NCBI RefSeq assembly: GCF_033239625.1
Contig: NZ_BTCK01000015.1
Span: 62,001-126,000, forward strand
Direction: 5' to 3'
From: Paenibacillus_T sp033239625
GTDB taxonomy: Bacteria > Bacillota > Bacilli > Paenibacillales > Paenibacillaceae
Length of the DNA stretch: 64,000 bases
The notes beneath the pieces are model-generated. The model did no database searches and was not told where the DNA came from. It saw only the letters and a program-made list of their open reading frames with translations. The position numbers and the translations under genes were made by a program. Below, piece by piece: positions 43,457 to 51,505 of the stretch; position 1 is the stretch's first letter; each line of letters opens with the position of its first letter.

Positions 43457-43657
43457 TTTATGCGTCAACCGAAAGCCCATAAGACGCCCCCAGAGAGAGC
43501 TCCCACCACATTCTGTTGCACGAACTACAATAGACGATTGGCCCATCTGCACGAATGTTATGTTATACGCCACGCAATACATGTTACACATTACCCAAAC
43601 GTCTACCACTGCTCAGCTATTGCACTCAACCAATGCTAATGTCTAGGTACGCGCGCT

Positions 43658-45034
43658 TTAAACCATCTTCTCCGGCCGTACATACGTATCGAACTGCTCG
43701 CCTGTCAGCAGTCCGCTTGCGATCGCTGCTTCGCGCAGCGTTGTGCCTTCTTTATGCGCTTTCTTCGCAATCTTCGCCGCGTTCTCATAGCCGATATGCG
43801 GGTTGAGCGCCGTGACCAACATGAGCGATTGCTCCAGGTTGCGTGTGATCGTCGCCTCATTCGGTTCGATGCCGACCGCGCAATGCTCGTTGAACGAACG
43901 CATCGCATCGGCTAACAGACGCACCGAATGCAGGTAGTTGTAGATAATGACCGGCTTGAACACGTTCAGCTCGAAGTTGCCTTGACTCGCCGCGAAGCCG
44001 ATCGCCGCGTCGTTGCCCATGACCTGACAAGCGACCATCGTCAACGCTTCGCACTGCGTCGGGTTCACTTTGCCCGGCATGATGGAGCTGCCCGGCTCGT
44101 TCTCTGGAATGATCAGCTCGCCGATGCCGCTGCGAGGCCCGCTCGCGAGCCAGCGCACATCGTTGGCGATCTTCATCAGGTTCGCCGCCAACGCCTTGAT
44201 GGAGCCATGCGAGAAAACGATCGCGTCATGGCTCGTCAACGAATGGAATTTATTCGGCGCAGTGACGAACGCTCTTCCGGTCAGCGCGCTCGCCTTCTCC
44301 GCCACAAGTACGGCAAAGCCCGGATGGGCATTGATGCCGGTACCGACAGCCGTTCCGCCAAGCGCAAGGCTGCGCATTGCGTGCAGGCTTGACTTCAGCA
44401 TCGCTTCCGCCTCCTGCAGCATCGCATGCCAGCCGCTCATCTCTTGGCCGAGCGTCAGCGGCGTTGCGTCCTGCAGATGCGTCCGTCCGATTTTGACAAT
44501 GCTGCTGAACTTCTCCGCCTTCGACGCCAGCGTCTCGCTGAGCTCCGCCAAAGCAGGCAGCAGCTGCTCCTCGACCGCTGTCACGCCAGCGATATGCATC
44601 GCCGCCGGGAACGTATCATTCGAGCTTTGCGAGCGGTTCACATCATCGTTCGGATGAATGCGCGTCTCGCTTCCCTGCTGCTTCAGCCGATCGTTCGCCC
44701 GATGCGCCACCACTTCGTTCACGTTCATATTCGTCTGCGTCCCGCTTCCGGTCTGCCAGACGACGAGCGGAAATTCATCATTCAATTCGCCGCTCAATAT
44801 ATCATCGACCGCGCTTCCAATCGCTGCCGCTTTCTCCGCATCCAGCACGCCGAGCTCCTTGTTCGTCTCAGCCGCAGCTTTCTTCACGACCGCCATGGCG
44901 TGCACGACTTCAATGGGCATCCGGTCGCCGCCAATACGGAAGTTCTCGAGGCTGCGCTGTGTCTGCGCTCCCCACAACTTATCCGCCGGCACACGAATTT
45001 CTCCCATTGTATCCTTCTCGATCCGATACTCCAT
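43658..45034 (-). CDS. fumC: Fumarate hydratase, class II
   Basis: 458 residues. It interconverts fumarate and malate in the TCA cycle without an Fe-S cluster. The family signature is GSSIMPGKVNPTQCEAL. Other marks are QTGSGTQTNMNVNEVVAHRAN, NRSQSSNDTFPAAMHIA and KIGRTHLQDATPLTLGQE with the catalytic His. The family start MEYRIEKDTMGEIRVPADKLWG is intact. The gene is monocistronic and convergent with the pfl operon. In fermenting cells it can run in the reductive direction. Confidence 0.96.
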   Translation of the reverse strand: MEYRIEKDTMGEIRVPADKLWGAQTQRSLENFRIGGDRMPIEVVHAMAVVKKAAAETNKELGVLDAEKAAAIGSAVDDILSGELNDEFPLVVWQTGSGTQTNMNVNEVVAHRANDRLKQQGSETRIHPNDDVNRSQSSNDTFPAAMHIAGVTAVEEQLLPALAELSETLASKAEKFSSIVKIGRTHLQDATPLTLGQEMSGWHAMLQEAEAMLKSSLHAMRSLALGGTAVGTGINAHPGFAVLVAEKASALTGRAFVTAPNKFHSLTSHDAIVFSHGSIKALAANLMKIANDVRWLASGPRSGIGELIIPENEPGSSIMPGKVNPTQCEALTMVACQVMGNDAAIGFAASQGNFELNVFKPVIIYNYLHSVRLLADAMRSFNEHCAVGIEPNEATITRNLEQSLMLVTALNPHIGYENAAKIAKKAHKEGTTLREAAIASGLLTGEQFDTYVRPEKMV

Positions 45035-45104
45035 ATCAGCGCCTCCTCACTCGATTTCGTCCATCTACTCCCAATACTACCCTAATGAGGGAGAACATAA
45101 AACA

Positions 45105-45154
45105 GACCTTCTATCGTTAATGCGCTTGTTCGGCTAAGCGCTCGACGGAAGGTC
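45105..45154 (-). terminator. Terminator after pilM-pilN stub
   Basis: GACCTTC/GAAGGTC outer stem with GCGCTT/AAGCGC inner stem; TGTTTTATG follows on the minus strand. It lies about 45 bp after the stub's stop codon. Confidence 0.65.
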
Positions 45155-45197
45155 AATTCAAGTGTATATGCGGCAACTAGTAACAGGTCGATCATTC

Positions 45198-45314
45198 TTA
45201 AAGCAGCGATTGGACTAAAATGAACAGCACCCCTGTCGCGACAATGCCAATGGCGAGCAAGTGCGACAGTCTTAAGGCATAGGGAGCTCGTGGAAGTAGG
45301 TTAATTTGCTTCAT
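45198..45314 (-). pseudogene. Truncated pilN-like gene, 38 codons
   Basis: The frame reads MKQINLLPRAPYALRLSHLL, then AIGIVATGVLFILVQSLL and a stop. The INLLP start and single transmembrane helix are the hallmark of PilN N-termini, and the ATG overlaps the pilM stop by four bases as in pilMN operons. The periplasmic-type PilN domain (normally another 130 residues or more) is missing, and a terminator follows within 50 bp. It is either a decayed pilN or a functional minimal version. Confidence 0.6.
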
Positions 45315-46393
45315 ACGCTTCTCCCCCGCAAGGCCAGCCCGATCGAAACGGCATACGCCGATACATCAACGACCGCCTCATCCCCGCTGACCTTCAGCGA
45401 ATCCCAGCCTGCCTCCACGACCTTCCGTGACATTCGGCTGCTGAGAGCCTCTCGAAGCTTATCCATCCGTTCGAGACTTCCTGTCAGTACCAGCCGTTCG
45501 AATTTTCGATTACGATGATTCAGCTTATCGCAGCAGAAGTTCAAAAGCCGCTCCAGCTCGGCAATAACAGCTTGGCAAGCGTTATCAAAATGGCATGTAT
45601 CGTCCATTAAATTCACCGCTTCGAATATGCCACCTTGCGCCTTGGTACGAAGCCTTTCAAACTGAATCGCGACATTGCGCGTCATGCGGATAACGCCTTC
45701 ATCCAATAAAGTCAGTTCGCAGTTGTCTGCGTTTACGTCCATTAATATGCAGGAGGCGGCATCGGAGCCCCCGCTTAATCCTCTCGAAGACAGCCGGGCA
45801 AGCGAAAATGATTTGACCTCGAAGCTTGCCGGCTGCAAGCCTGCTCTTGTCAATATCCCAACATACTGCTCCAGCAGTGCCCTAGGAGCGGCGATGACGG
45901 CTACTTCACACAGCTTAGCAGGAGGCGTTGCTGCATGATCCAACCCTACTTCGATTGCAGCTGCCTCTTCGTCGGCAACAACCGTTCCAATTCGATAATA
46001 GTCATAATGAGGCTCTTCAAACGGAAAACTTAAACTTTGCTTCATTTCATAATGAAGCCGTTTCTCCAACTGCTTGTTCGGCAAATCCGGCAGTTTGAGC
46101 GTCTTCATCATAACCATCTGACTCGGAATGGCAAAATGGACGAGGCGGCTGCTCCACGGATGACTAAATAGCAATTCCCCAAGCGCTCGCTCCAGCGCTT
46201 CCTGGTTCATAACTCTGCCATCACGCATCGTCCCAGCCGGCAGTTCAACTCTCGCACAATGCATCGCCCGCACCTTGCTTGCATCCATCTTCAGCTCGCA
46301 CAGCTTCAAATGCCGATCCGTCAATTCAAGGCCGAGGTTAGCGGAGGAACTTCTCCTTATCCTCCACAAGCTGCTCCAATTGAGTTTCATCAT
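45311..46393 (-). CDS. pilM: Type IV pilus assembly protein PilM-like
   Basis: 360 residues with GGGGGAAC before tandem ATGs. It is an actin-like ATPase of the PilM/FtsA fold: SANLGLELTDRHLKLCELKM (phosphate-1 region), a central VHFAIPSQMVMMKTLKLPDL, CILMDVNADNCELTLLDEGV (phosphate-2) and LVLTGSLERMDKLREAL (adenosine region). PilM works on the cytosolic side and binds the INLLP tail of PilN. Only a 38-codon pilN stub follows and no pilO, pilQ or pilus genes are present here, so the system may be a relic or scattered. Confidence 0.82.
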   Translation of the reverse strand: MMKLNWSSLWRIRRSSSANLGLELTDRHLKLCELKMDASKVRAMHCARVELPAGTMRDGRVMNQEALERALGELLFSHPWSSRLVHFAIPSQMVMMKTLKLPDLPNKQLEKRLHYEMKQSLSFPFEEPHYDYYRIGTVVADEEAAAIEVGLDHAATPPAKLCEVAVIAAPRALLEQYVGILTRAGLQPASFEVKSFSLARLSSRGLSGGSDAASCILMDVNADNCELTLLDEGVIRMTRNVAIQFERLRTKAQGGIFEAVNLMDDTCHFDNACQAVIAELERLLNFCCDKLNHRNRKFERLVLTGSLERMDKLREALSSRMSRKVVEAGWDSLKVSGDEAVVDVSAYAVSIGLALRGRSV

Positions 46394-46626
46394 CCGTTCC
46401 CCCTTCCTCGGTGAACCGTAGTACCGATATCATGAGCTGTGCGGCCTTCTGTTTCTATCTAGATCATCAATAAATTTAATAAATTATACAAATTTGCGTC
46501 ATTATGTAACAGTTTGATGTGTACATTTAATCATAGGAACTAGGAACCGTCAATCTTTGACAACGACTTCGATTCTATCCAGCGATTTCGAGACTTTAAA
46601 CGCATACGATAGAACTTTGTTCCTAC

Positions 46627-46667
46627 AAAAAAAAGAGCAGCTGTCCCCCAGATGAGGAACAGCCGCT
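46627..46667 (-). terminator. Terminator of the KDPG aldolase gene
   Basis: AGCAGCTGTCC pairs with GGAACAGCCGCT (one mismatch), followed by eight T residues on the minus strand, about 25 bp after the stop. Confidence 0.85.
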
Positions 46668-46690
46668 ACACTTTGAATCATCCAAAAAAA

Positions 46691-47362
46691 TTAAGCCTGC
46701 GCCTTCGCGCTGCGGTAAGCTTCCATATACGCTGCCGCTTTGCGTGCGATCGAAGTCAGATCGCCTGTCTTGGACGCTTCCTTCGTCAGATCCGAACCAA
46801 TGCCAACCGCTACTGCGCCAGCCTTGATCCAATCCTTCAAGTTATCGAGCGACACACCGCCCGTCGGCATCAAATTCGCCTGCGGCAGCGGGCCTTTCAC
46901 AGCGCCGATAATGCTCGGCGAGAACAGGTTGCCTGGGAACAGCTTCACGATATCAACGCCAAGCTCAAGCGCGCTCTGAATCTCGTGGATCGTCATTGCG
47001 CCTGGGAGCACTGGAATGCTGTAACGGTTGCACAGCTTGATCGTATCCGCATTGAATGCAGGAGCAACGACATACTCTGCACCTGCCAGAATCGCTGCGC
47101 GTGCCGTCTCAGGATCAAGTACGGTACCAACGCCGATAATCGCAAACTTGTCCGATTGCGGATCTGCCGAGCTGGAATATTCCGATGCCAGCTGCTCGAT
47201 TGCACGCAGAGCGAAAGGAACCGTCATCGTTATTTCAATCGCTTTAATGCCGCCGCGAATCGCTTGGCGGGCCATCTCTACAACTTCTTCAGCAGAATCG
47301 GCGCGCAATACAGCGACAACGCCAGCATCAGCCAACAATCTCAACGTTGTTATTTTTTTCAT
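46691..47362 (-). CDS. eda: 2-dehydro-3-deoxyphosphogluconate / 4-hydroxy-2-oxoglutarate aldolase
   Basis: 223 residues from the ATG at 47362 with AGGTG six bases upstream; a GTG nine bases earlier is an alternative. It splits KDPG to pyruvate and glyceraldehyde 3-phosphate (Entner-Doudoroff or hexuronate catabolism). The conserved Glu is in AIEITMTVPFAL, IGVGTVLDPETARAAILAGA forms a central strand, and the Schiff-base lysine is in VDIVKLFPGNLFSP. MPTGGVSLDNLKDW binds phosphate. No KDG kinase or uronate gene is adjacent, so the pathway role is open. Confidence 0.92.
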   Translation of the reverse strand: MKKITTLRLLADAGVVAVLRADSAEEVVEMARQAIRGGIKAIEITMTVPFALRAIEQLASEYSSSADPQSDKFAIIGVGTVLDPETARAAILAGAEYVVAPAFNADTIKLCNRYSIPVLPGAMTIHEIQSALELGVDIVKLFPGNLFSPSIIGAVKGPLPQANLMPTGGVSLDNLKDWIKAGAVAVGIGSDLTKEASKTGDLTSIARKAAAYMEAYRSAKAQA

Positions 47363-47512
47363 CGTATACACCTGACCATTCCATATTTCCCTTGCGGAGG
47401 CATGCTGACAGCTGCCATACCTGCTTGTCGCTTAAGGGATAGAAAACGCTGTTATTCTACTATTCATACTAAAGTTGCCGAGCCTCATCGTCAACACCTG
47501 GATATAGAGGTC

Positions 47513-47561
47513 GTTCAAAAAGTCCGCTTTTTCTCGGTGCTGAAAACCGCGCATTTTGAAC
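47513..47561. repeat. Dispersed GTTCAAAA...TTTTGAAC inverted repeat, copy 2
   Basis: GTTCAAAAAGTCCGCTTTTT opens and TTTTGAACTCGCACTTA closes the element, in the spacer between map and the aldolase gene. Confidence 0.6.
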
Positions 47562-47574
47562 TCGCACTTACATT

Positions 47575-47610
47575 AAAAAAGCGAACTGACTCGTTTCCGA
47601 GCAGCTCGCT
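47575..47610 (-). terminator. Terminator of map
   Basis: AGCGAGCTGCTCG pairs, with small bulges, with CGAGTCAGTTCGCT around a GAAA-type loop. TTTTTT follows on the minus strand, about 30 bp after the map stop. Confidence 0.75.
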
Positions 47611-47639
47611 GTCGTGTCTCATTTTCTATTGCTGCCCCC

Positions 47640-48392
47640 TTACGTTTCTTTCCACTCTGTTAGTACAGTCGGTCCACGCCCCGTGATGGCAATCGTATGC
47701 TCGAATTGTGCAGATAGAGCTCCGTCCCTCGTTCGAGCTGTCCAGCCATCGGGTCCAACCCACACATCCGGCGATCCGGTCGTCAGGATCGGTTCAATCG
47801 TAATAACCATCCCCTGCTTGAGCAGCAGTCCCTTGCCGGCCTTTCCTTGATTCTCGACCTGAGGCGCTTCGTGAATGTTGCGCCCGATCCCATGCCCGAC
47901 GAAGCTGGTCACAACGGAGAAGCCCGCCTCTTCCGCAGTCGATTTCACGGCATGTCCGATATCCCCTAACCGCTTGCCTGGAACCGCTTGCTTAATCGCA
48001 CGGTCAAGCGCGCTCCGCGTAGCGCGCAGCAGCTTCTTGACGCGAGGCGTCGTTCTGCCAATCGAATAGGTCCATGCCGAATCGGCCTTCCATCCGTCCA
48101 CATCCGCAACCATATCGATCGTCACGATGTCGCCATCCTCCAGCGGCTCCATATCCGGGAAGCCGTGGCAGACCACATCATTAACAGAAGCGCAGATCGC
48201 GTACGGATACCCCAAATAGCCTTTCTGTGCAGGCGTCGCTCCCCTTTCACGCATGAAACGTTCGACGAATCGATCAATCTCGAGTGTTGTGACGCCGGGA
48301 GCAATGCGAGTGGCGATGGCCCGATGGCATTCCGCTACGATTCGCCCCGCCTTAGCGATTCGGCGAATCTCCTCCTCTGTTTTCTTTTCCAT
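47640..48392 (-). CDS. map: Methionine aminopeptidase, type I
   Basis: 250 residues from the ATG at 48392; AGGAG lies 11 bases upstream, and a GTG one codon earlier is better spaced. It removes initiator methionine from new proteins. The five metal ligands are readable: two Asp in VADVDGWKADSAWTYSIG, His in VGHGIGRNIHE, Glu in MVITIEPIL and Glu in SAQFEHTIAI. NDVVCHGFPD contains the substrate His. This copy is not in the ribosomal-protein cluster, so it is probably the second, accessory copy found in many bacilli. Confidence 0.93.
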   Translation of the reverse strand: MEKKTEEEIRRIAKAGRIVAECHRAIATRIAPGVTTLEIDRFVERFMRERGATPAQKGYLGYPYAICASVNDVVCHGFPDMEPLEDGDIVTIDMVADVDGWKADSAWTYSIGRTTPRVKKLLRATRSALDRAIKQAVPGKRLGDIGHAVKSTAEEAGFSVVTSFVGHGIGRNIHEAPQVENQGKAGKGLLLKQGMVITIEPILTTGSPDVWVGPDGWTARTRDGALSAQFEHTIAITGRGPTVLTEWKET

Positions 48393-48472
48393 CACATACA
48401 CCACTCCTGTCATTGTTCCTTAATACTCATATTCAGATCGAAATAAACTCAGAACTGGCCTAAAAATGAGTA

Positions 48473-48511
48473 TTCAAAAAGTGTCTCGTGATCGAAAGCG
48501 GACTTTTTGAA
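48473..48511. repeat. Dispersed TTCAAAAAGT...ACTTTTTGAA inverted repeat, copy 3
   Basis: Perfect ten-base arms enclose GTCTCGTGATCGAAAGCGG. It lies between the map start and the arabinanase terminator. Confidence 0.7.
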
Positions 48512-48522
48512 CAACCTCCAAA

Positions 48523-48574
48523 ATTAAAAAAAAAGAGATTTCTCCAGCGCCTTAAGCACCAGAGAAATCTCTTT
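48523..48574 (-). terminator. Terminator of the arabinanase gene
   Basis: AAAGAGATTTCTC pairs perfectly with GAGAAATCTCTTT; nine T residues follow on the minus strand, 36 bp after the stop. Confidence 0.9.
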
Positions 48575-48609
48575 CCTCACAACTCATTAACCGCCATGGA
48601 TTCACTCAT

Positions 48610-49569
48610 TTAGCTATAATATGGCCAACCGCTGGAATCCCACTGCAAGTCGCTAATGAGCATCTTAGCCGCGCCGTTCTCCGCTACGCTGTAAGCGTGG
48701 CGGATCAGTATGTTCGTACCGGCTACGTCCTGACCGCCCGGTCCCTTCCAGGCGCTGTTGCCGCTGTCGATGACGGTTCCGCCGCCATTCTTCATATCGA
48801 CGCCGCTCTTATCGTAATAAGGCCCCGTCACGCTCGTCGAACGTCCAACTGCGATCTGGTACGTCGAGTTAACGCCTTGACAGCATGCGCCGATCGACAC
48901 GAAGAGGTAATAGTAGCCCGTGCTGCTGTTGTACACGACCGTGGAGCCTTCAATGCCGCCGGATTTCGTTGCGATACGGTACGAGTTGCCCGTTGGCTTC
49001 ATCGTGCTCTTGTCGATTGCTGTGACATAGATACCATTCCACCAGGAGCCGAAGCTCATGAACAGATTGCCGTTCTTGTCAGCGAACAAGTTCGGGTCGA
49101 TTGCGTTATACGACGAGGACGTCGTCGACTTCAGCACCATGCCTTGGTCAACCCAGTCGCCCTGCGTGATGGACGTAGCAGTAACGAGACCGATTGCCGA
49201 GTTCTGCGAACCAAACGAAGAAATCGAGTAGTACAGATAATACTTGCCGTTATAGTAGAAAATGTCCGGCGCCCATACATCCAGATACGTATGGTTCGGA
49301 ACTTGCTGCGCCCACCAAGCTGGTTCGCTGGCGAAAACTTGAGTACCGAGATTCCACGCCGTGCCGTTCGTGGACCAATGTACTTGAATGCCTTGGCCTG
49401 TGCTGAATACCCAGCGCGTGCCGCTGCCCTCTTGAATATACGACGGGTCATGCGCATACGTATTGCCTGTCAACGCCCACGTGGAAGCGTATGCAGAAAA
49501 AATCGTCGAGAAAGCAAGAACTGCGGATAATACGAGCGTAACGAAATACTTCGTTTTGGACTTTAACAC
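48610..49569 (-). CDS. abnA: Secreted endo-1,5-alpha-L-arabinanase, GH43
   Basis: 319 residues from a GTG at 49569, nine bases after AAAGGAGAG. A Sec signal peptide (LVLSAVLAFSTIFSAYAS) marks secretion. The mature protein is a single GH43 five-bladed propeller. The catalytic residues sit in NTYAHDPSYI (Asp base), NAIDPNLF (Asp modulator) and GGIEGSTVVY (Glu acid). VWAPDIFYYNGKYYLYYS is typical of arabinanases. It cuts arabinan outside the cell and would feed the AraR/AraD pathway at 17-19 kb. A cre-like site lies 91 bp upstream; no AraR box was seen. Confidence 0.9.
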   Translation of the reverse strand: MLKSKTKYFVTLVLSAVLAFSTIFSAYASTWALTGNTYAHDPSYIQEGSGTRWVFSTGQGIQVHWSTNGTAWNLGTQVFASEPAWWAQQVPNHTYLDVWAPDIFYYNGKYYLYYSISSFGSQNSAIGLVTATSITQGDWVDQGMVLKSTTSSSYNAIDPNLFADKNGNLFMSFGSWWNGIYVTAIDKSTMKPTGNSYRIATKSGGIEGSTVVYNSSTGYYYLFVSIGACCQGVNSTYQIAVGRSTSVTGPYYDKSGVDMKNGGGTVIDSGNSAWKGPGGQDVAGTNILIRHAYSVAENGAAKMLISDLQWDSSGWPYYS

Positions 49570-49660
49570 TTCTTCACACTCTCCTTTGTTCTGAATGAGT
49601 TGAGCAGCGCGCTACAATCGGCTTCTTGATCAGAGAAACCCGTCATTCACCCCCTTTCAA

Positions 49661-49674
49661 TGAATACGCTTACA
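49661..49674. promoter_or_regulatory. Probable cre (CcpA) site upstream of abnA
   Basis: TGAATACGCTTACA fits the catabolite-responsive element consensus TGWNANCGNTNWCA with one mismatch, which suits an arabinanase gene. Confidence 0.55.
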
Positions 49675-49689
49675 TTTATCCTAAAAAAC

Positions 49690-49754
49690 ACAGCTTATAA
49701 ACATATGCATTAACTATTACGCGCAATACGCGTATGCATTCGTCAATAAGCTGT
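49690..49754. repeat. Nested inverted repeats upstream of abnA
   Basis: Outer arms ACAGCTTAT/ATAAGCTGT enclose inner ATGCAT copies and TACGCG/ATACGCGTAT segments. It lies in the AT-rich 388-bp region 49570-49957, which holds no gene, and may be an operator region or weak terminator structure. Confidence 0.5.
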
Positions 49755-49890
49755 ATCTAAAGGCATGAATTAATAATGTTGTTAAACAATTAACATATTC
49801 GCTATAAATAATCTACTCCAACGTTTGTTGCTAGTCAACCACAATTTTAATTAAATTATTCCATAAATTCTAAAGTCACTATTGGATGCG

Positions 49891-49939
49891 AAAACAAAAA
49901 CGAAAGCCCTATCGAATCGTTAATTCGATAGGGCTTTCG
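49891..49939 (-). terminator. Terminator of the met transporter operon
   Basis: CGAAAGCCCTATCGAA pairs perfectly with its complement (7-nt loop), followed on the minus strand by TTTTTGTTTT, 19 bp after metQ. Confidence 0.92.
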
Positions 49940-49957
49940 CGCTAAGTTTTTACGTTT

Positions 49958-50818
49958 TTAGAATGCAGGTACAACAGCGCCGTTATATTTTTGCTCGATG
50001 AACGTTTTAACCGCATCGCTGTTCAGCGCCTTCGCCAGCTTCTGCATCGCTTCGCTGTCCTTGTTGTCTGGACGGGATACGAGGATGTTCACGTACGGCG
50101 AATCTTTGCTCTCGAGGAACAACGCATCTTTCGTCGGAACAAGGTCCGCTTCCAGTGCATAGTTCGTGTTGATGATCGCCATGTCGACTTCATCCAACAC
50201 GCGCGGAAGCGTCGCTGCTTCCAGTTCAGTGATTTTGAGTTTCTTCGGATTGTCGACGATGTCGCCGACTGTAGCGTTAACGCCAACGCCTTCTTTCAGC
50301 TTCAGGAAGCCGTTCTTCTCCAGCAGCGTCAGAGCGCGTCCTCCGTTAGTCGCATCGTTCGGAATCGCAACCTTCGCGCCGTCCTTGAGCTCGTCAACCT
50401 TGGTGATCTTCTTGGAGTAAGCGCCGAGCGGCTCCAGATGGACACCCGTTACCGTTACGAGGTCATAGCCTTTATCCTTGTTGAACTGTTCCAGGTACGG
50501 CGTATGTTGGAAGAAGTTCGCATCGATCTGCTTCTCATACACTTGTACGTTCGGCTGCACGTAATCGTTGAATTCTACGATCTCAAGGTTAACGCCTTGC
50601 TCCTTCAGGAGCGGCTTGATTTCATTCAGAATCTCAGCGTGAGGTACCGGCGTAGCACCGACCTTAAGCGTCACTTCTTCCGCCGTCTTTCCCTCGCCCG
50701 TCGTACCGTTGTTCGTTTCTTCCTTCTCCTTCGAACCGCACGCCGCAAGCGTGAACACCATCATAACCGCAATCGCCAATACGGCCCATTGCTTCCAAGT
50801 TTTCTTTTGTTTCATCAT
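49958..50818 (-). CDS. metQ: Methionine ABC transporter substrate-binding lipoprotein
   Basis: 286 residues with GGAGGG before tandem ATGs. The signal peptide ends in the lipobox LAAC (Cys at residue 27). The mature domain is of the NLPA/MetQ type: TLKVGATPVPHAEILNEIKP, EFNDYVQPNVQVYEKQIDAN and FFQHTPYLEQFNKDKGYDLV, with KVAIPNDATNGGRALTLLEK near the ligand. It binds methionine (possibly D-methionine) outside the membrane and passes it to MetPN. It is the last gene of metN-metP-metQ. Confidence 0.95.
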   Translation of the reverse strand: MMKQKKTWKQWAVLAIAVMMVFTLAACGSKEKEETNNGTTGEGKTAEEVTLKVGATPVPHAEILNEIKPLLKEQGVNLEIVEFNDYVQPNVQVYEKQIDANFFQHTPYLEQFNKDKGYDLVTVTGVHLEPLGAYSKKITKVDELKDGAKVAIPNDATNGGRALTLLEKNGFLKLKEGVGVNATVGDIVDNPKKLKITELEAATLPRVLDEVDMAIINTNYALEADLVPTKDALFLESKDSPYVNILVSRPDNKDSEAMQKLAKALNSDAVKTFIEQKYNGAVVPAF

Positions 50819-50845
50819 GTAAGCCCTCCACTCTCTAGTTGCCCA

Positions 50846-51505
50846 TTATTTTCTGCTGAATTTACGGACTAACACATCGCCAATCGACTGCAATACTTGC
50901 ACGAGCACGACCAGCAGAACGACCGTCACCAGCATGACGTCGGTCTGGAACCGTTGGTAGCCATAACGCAGCGCCAAGTCGCCTAAGCCGCCGCCGCCAA
51001 TGACGCCTGACATTGCGGTGAACGAAACGAGCGTAACCGCCGTAATCGTTACCGCTGCGATCAAGCTTACCCGCGCTTCAGGGATCAATACTTTGCGAAC
51101 GATCTCCCAACTTGATGCGCCCATCGCCTGCGCTGCCTCAATCACGCCGCGGTCGACTTCCCGCAGCGAAGTCTCGACAAGCCTCGCGAAGAACGGCGCA
51201 GCTGCAACGACAAGCGGCGGAATCGATCCTTCGACGCCGATCGACGTTCCCGTCAGCCATTTGGTGAATGGCATGATCGAAATCATCAAGATAACGAACG
51301 GAACGGATCGGAAGATGTTGACGATGACCGACAGCACCGCATATACAATCGGCTGGCTCAGCAGTTGGCCGCGCCCAGTAAGAAACAGGATGATGCCGAG
51401 GATGAGACCTATAATAATCGTGAAAACAAGCGACAGCCCCAGCATGTGGAGCGTGTGGCCTGTCTCTTCCCATATTTCATCCCAGCGCACATTCTCGAAC
51501 GTCAT
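50846..51505 (-). CDS. metP: Methionine ABC transporter permease
   Basis: 219 residues with five predicted membrane helices. The ABC permease EAA motif is GVIEAAQAMGASSWEIVRKVLIPEA, which docks on MetN. The N-terminus (WEETGHTLHMLGLSLVFTII) and C-terminus (VTVVLLVVLVQVLQSIGDVL) match the MetI/MetP family. Its ATG overlaps the metN stop by four bases, so the two are translationally coupled, and metQ begins 28 bp later. Confidence 0.95.
   Translation of the reverse strand: MTFENVRWDEIWEETGHTLHMLGLSLVFTIIIGLILGIILFLTGRGQLLSQPIVYAVLSVIVNIFRSVPFVILMISIMPFTKWLTGTSIGVEGSIPPLVVAAAPFFARLVETSLREVDRGVIEAAQAMGASSWEIVRKVLIPEARVSLIAAVTITAVTLVSFTAMSGVIGGGGLGDLALRYGYQRFQTDVMLVTVVLLVVLVQVLQSIGDVLVRKFSRK

Noticed and set aside
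43391..43609. 72-codon minus-strand frame between pflA and fumC
   Set aside because: It overlaps the 21-bp terminator stem, has no ribosome site and an implausible Cys/Trp-rich product. The DNA was also checked for a tRNA cloverleaf and none was found.
45198..45314. Frameshifted full-length pilN
   Set aside because: No continuation of PilN-like sequence was found in any minus-strand frame before the terminator at 45154, so truncation rather than a frameshift is proposed.
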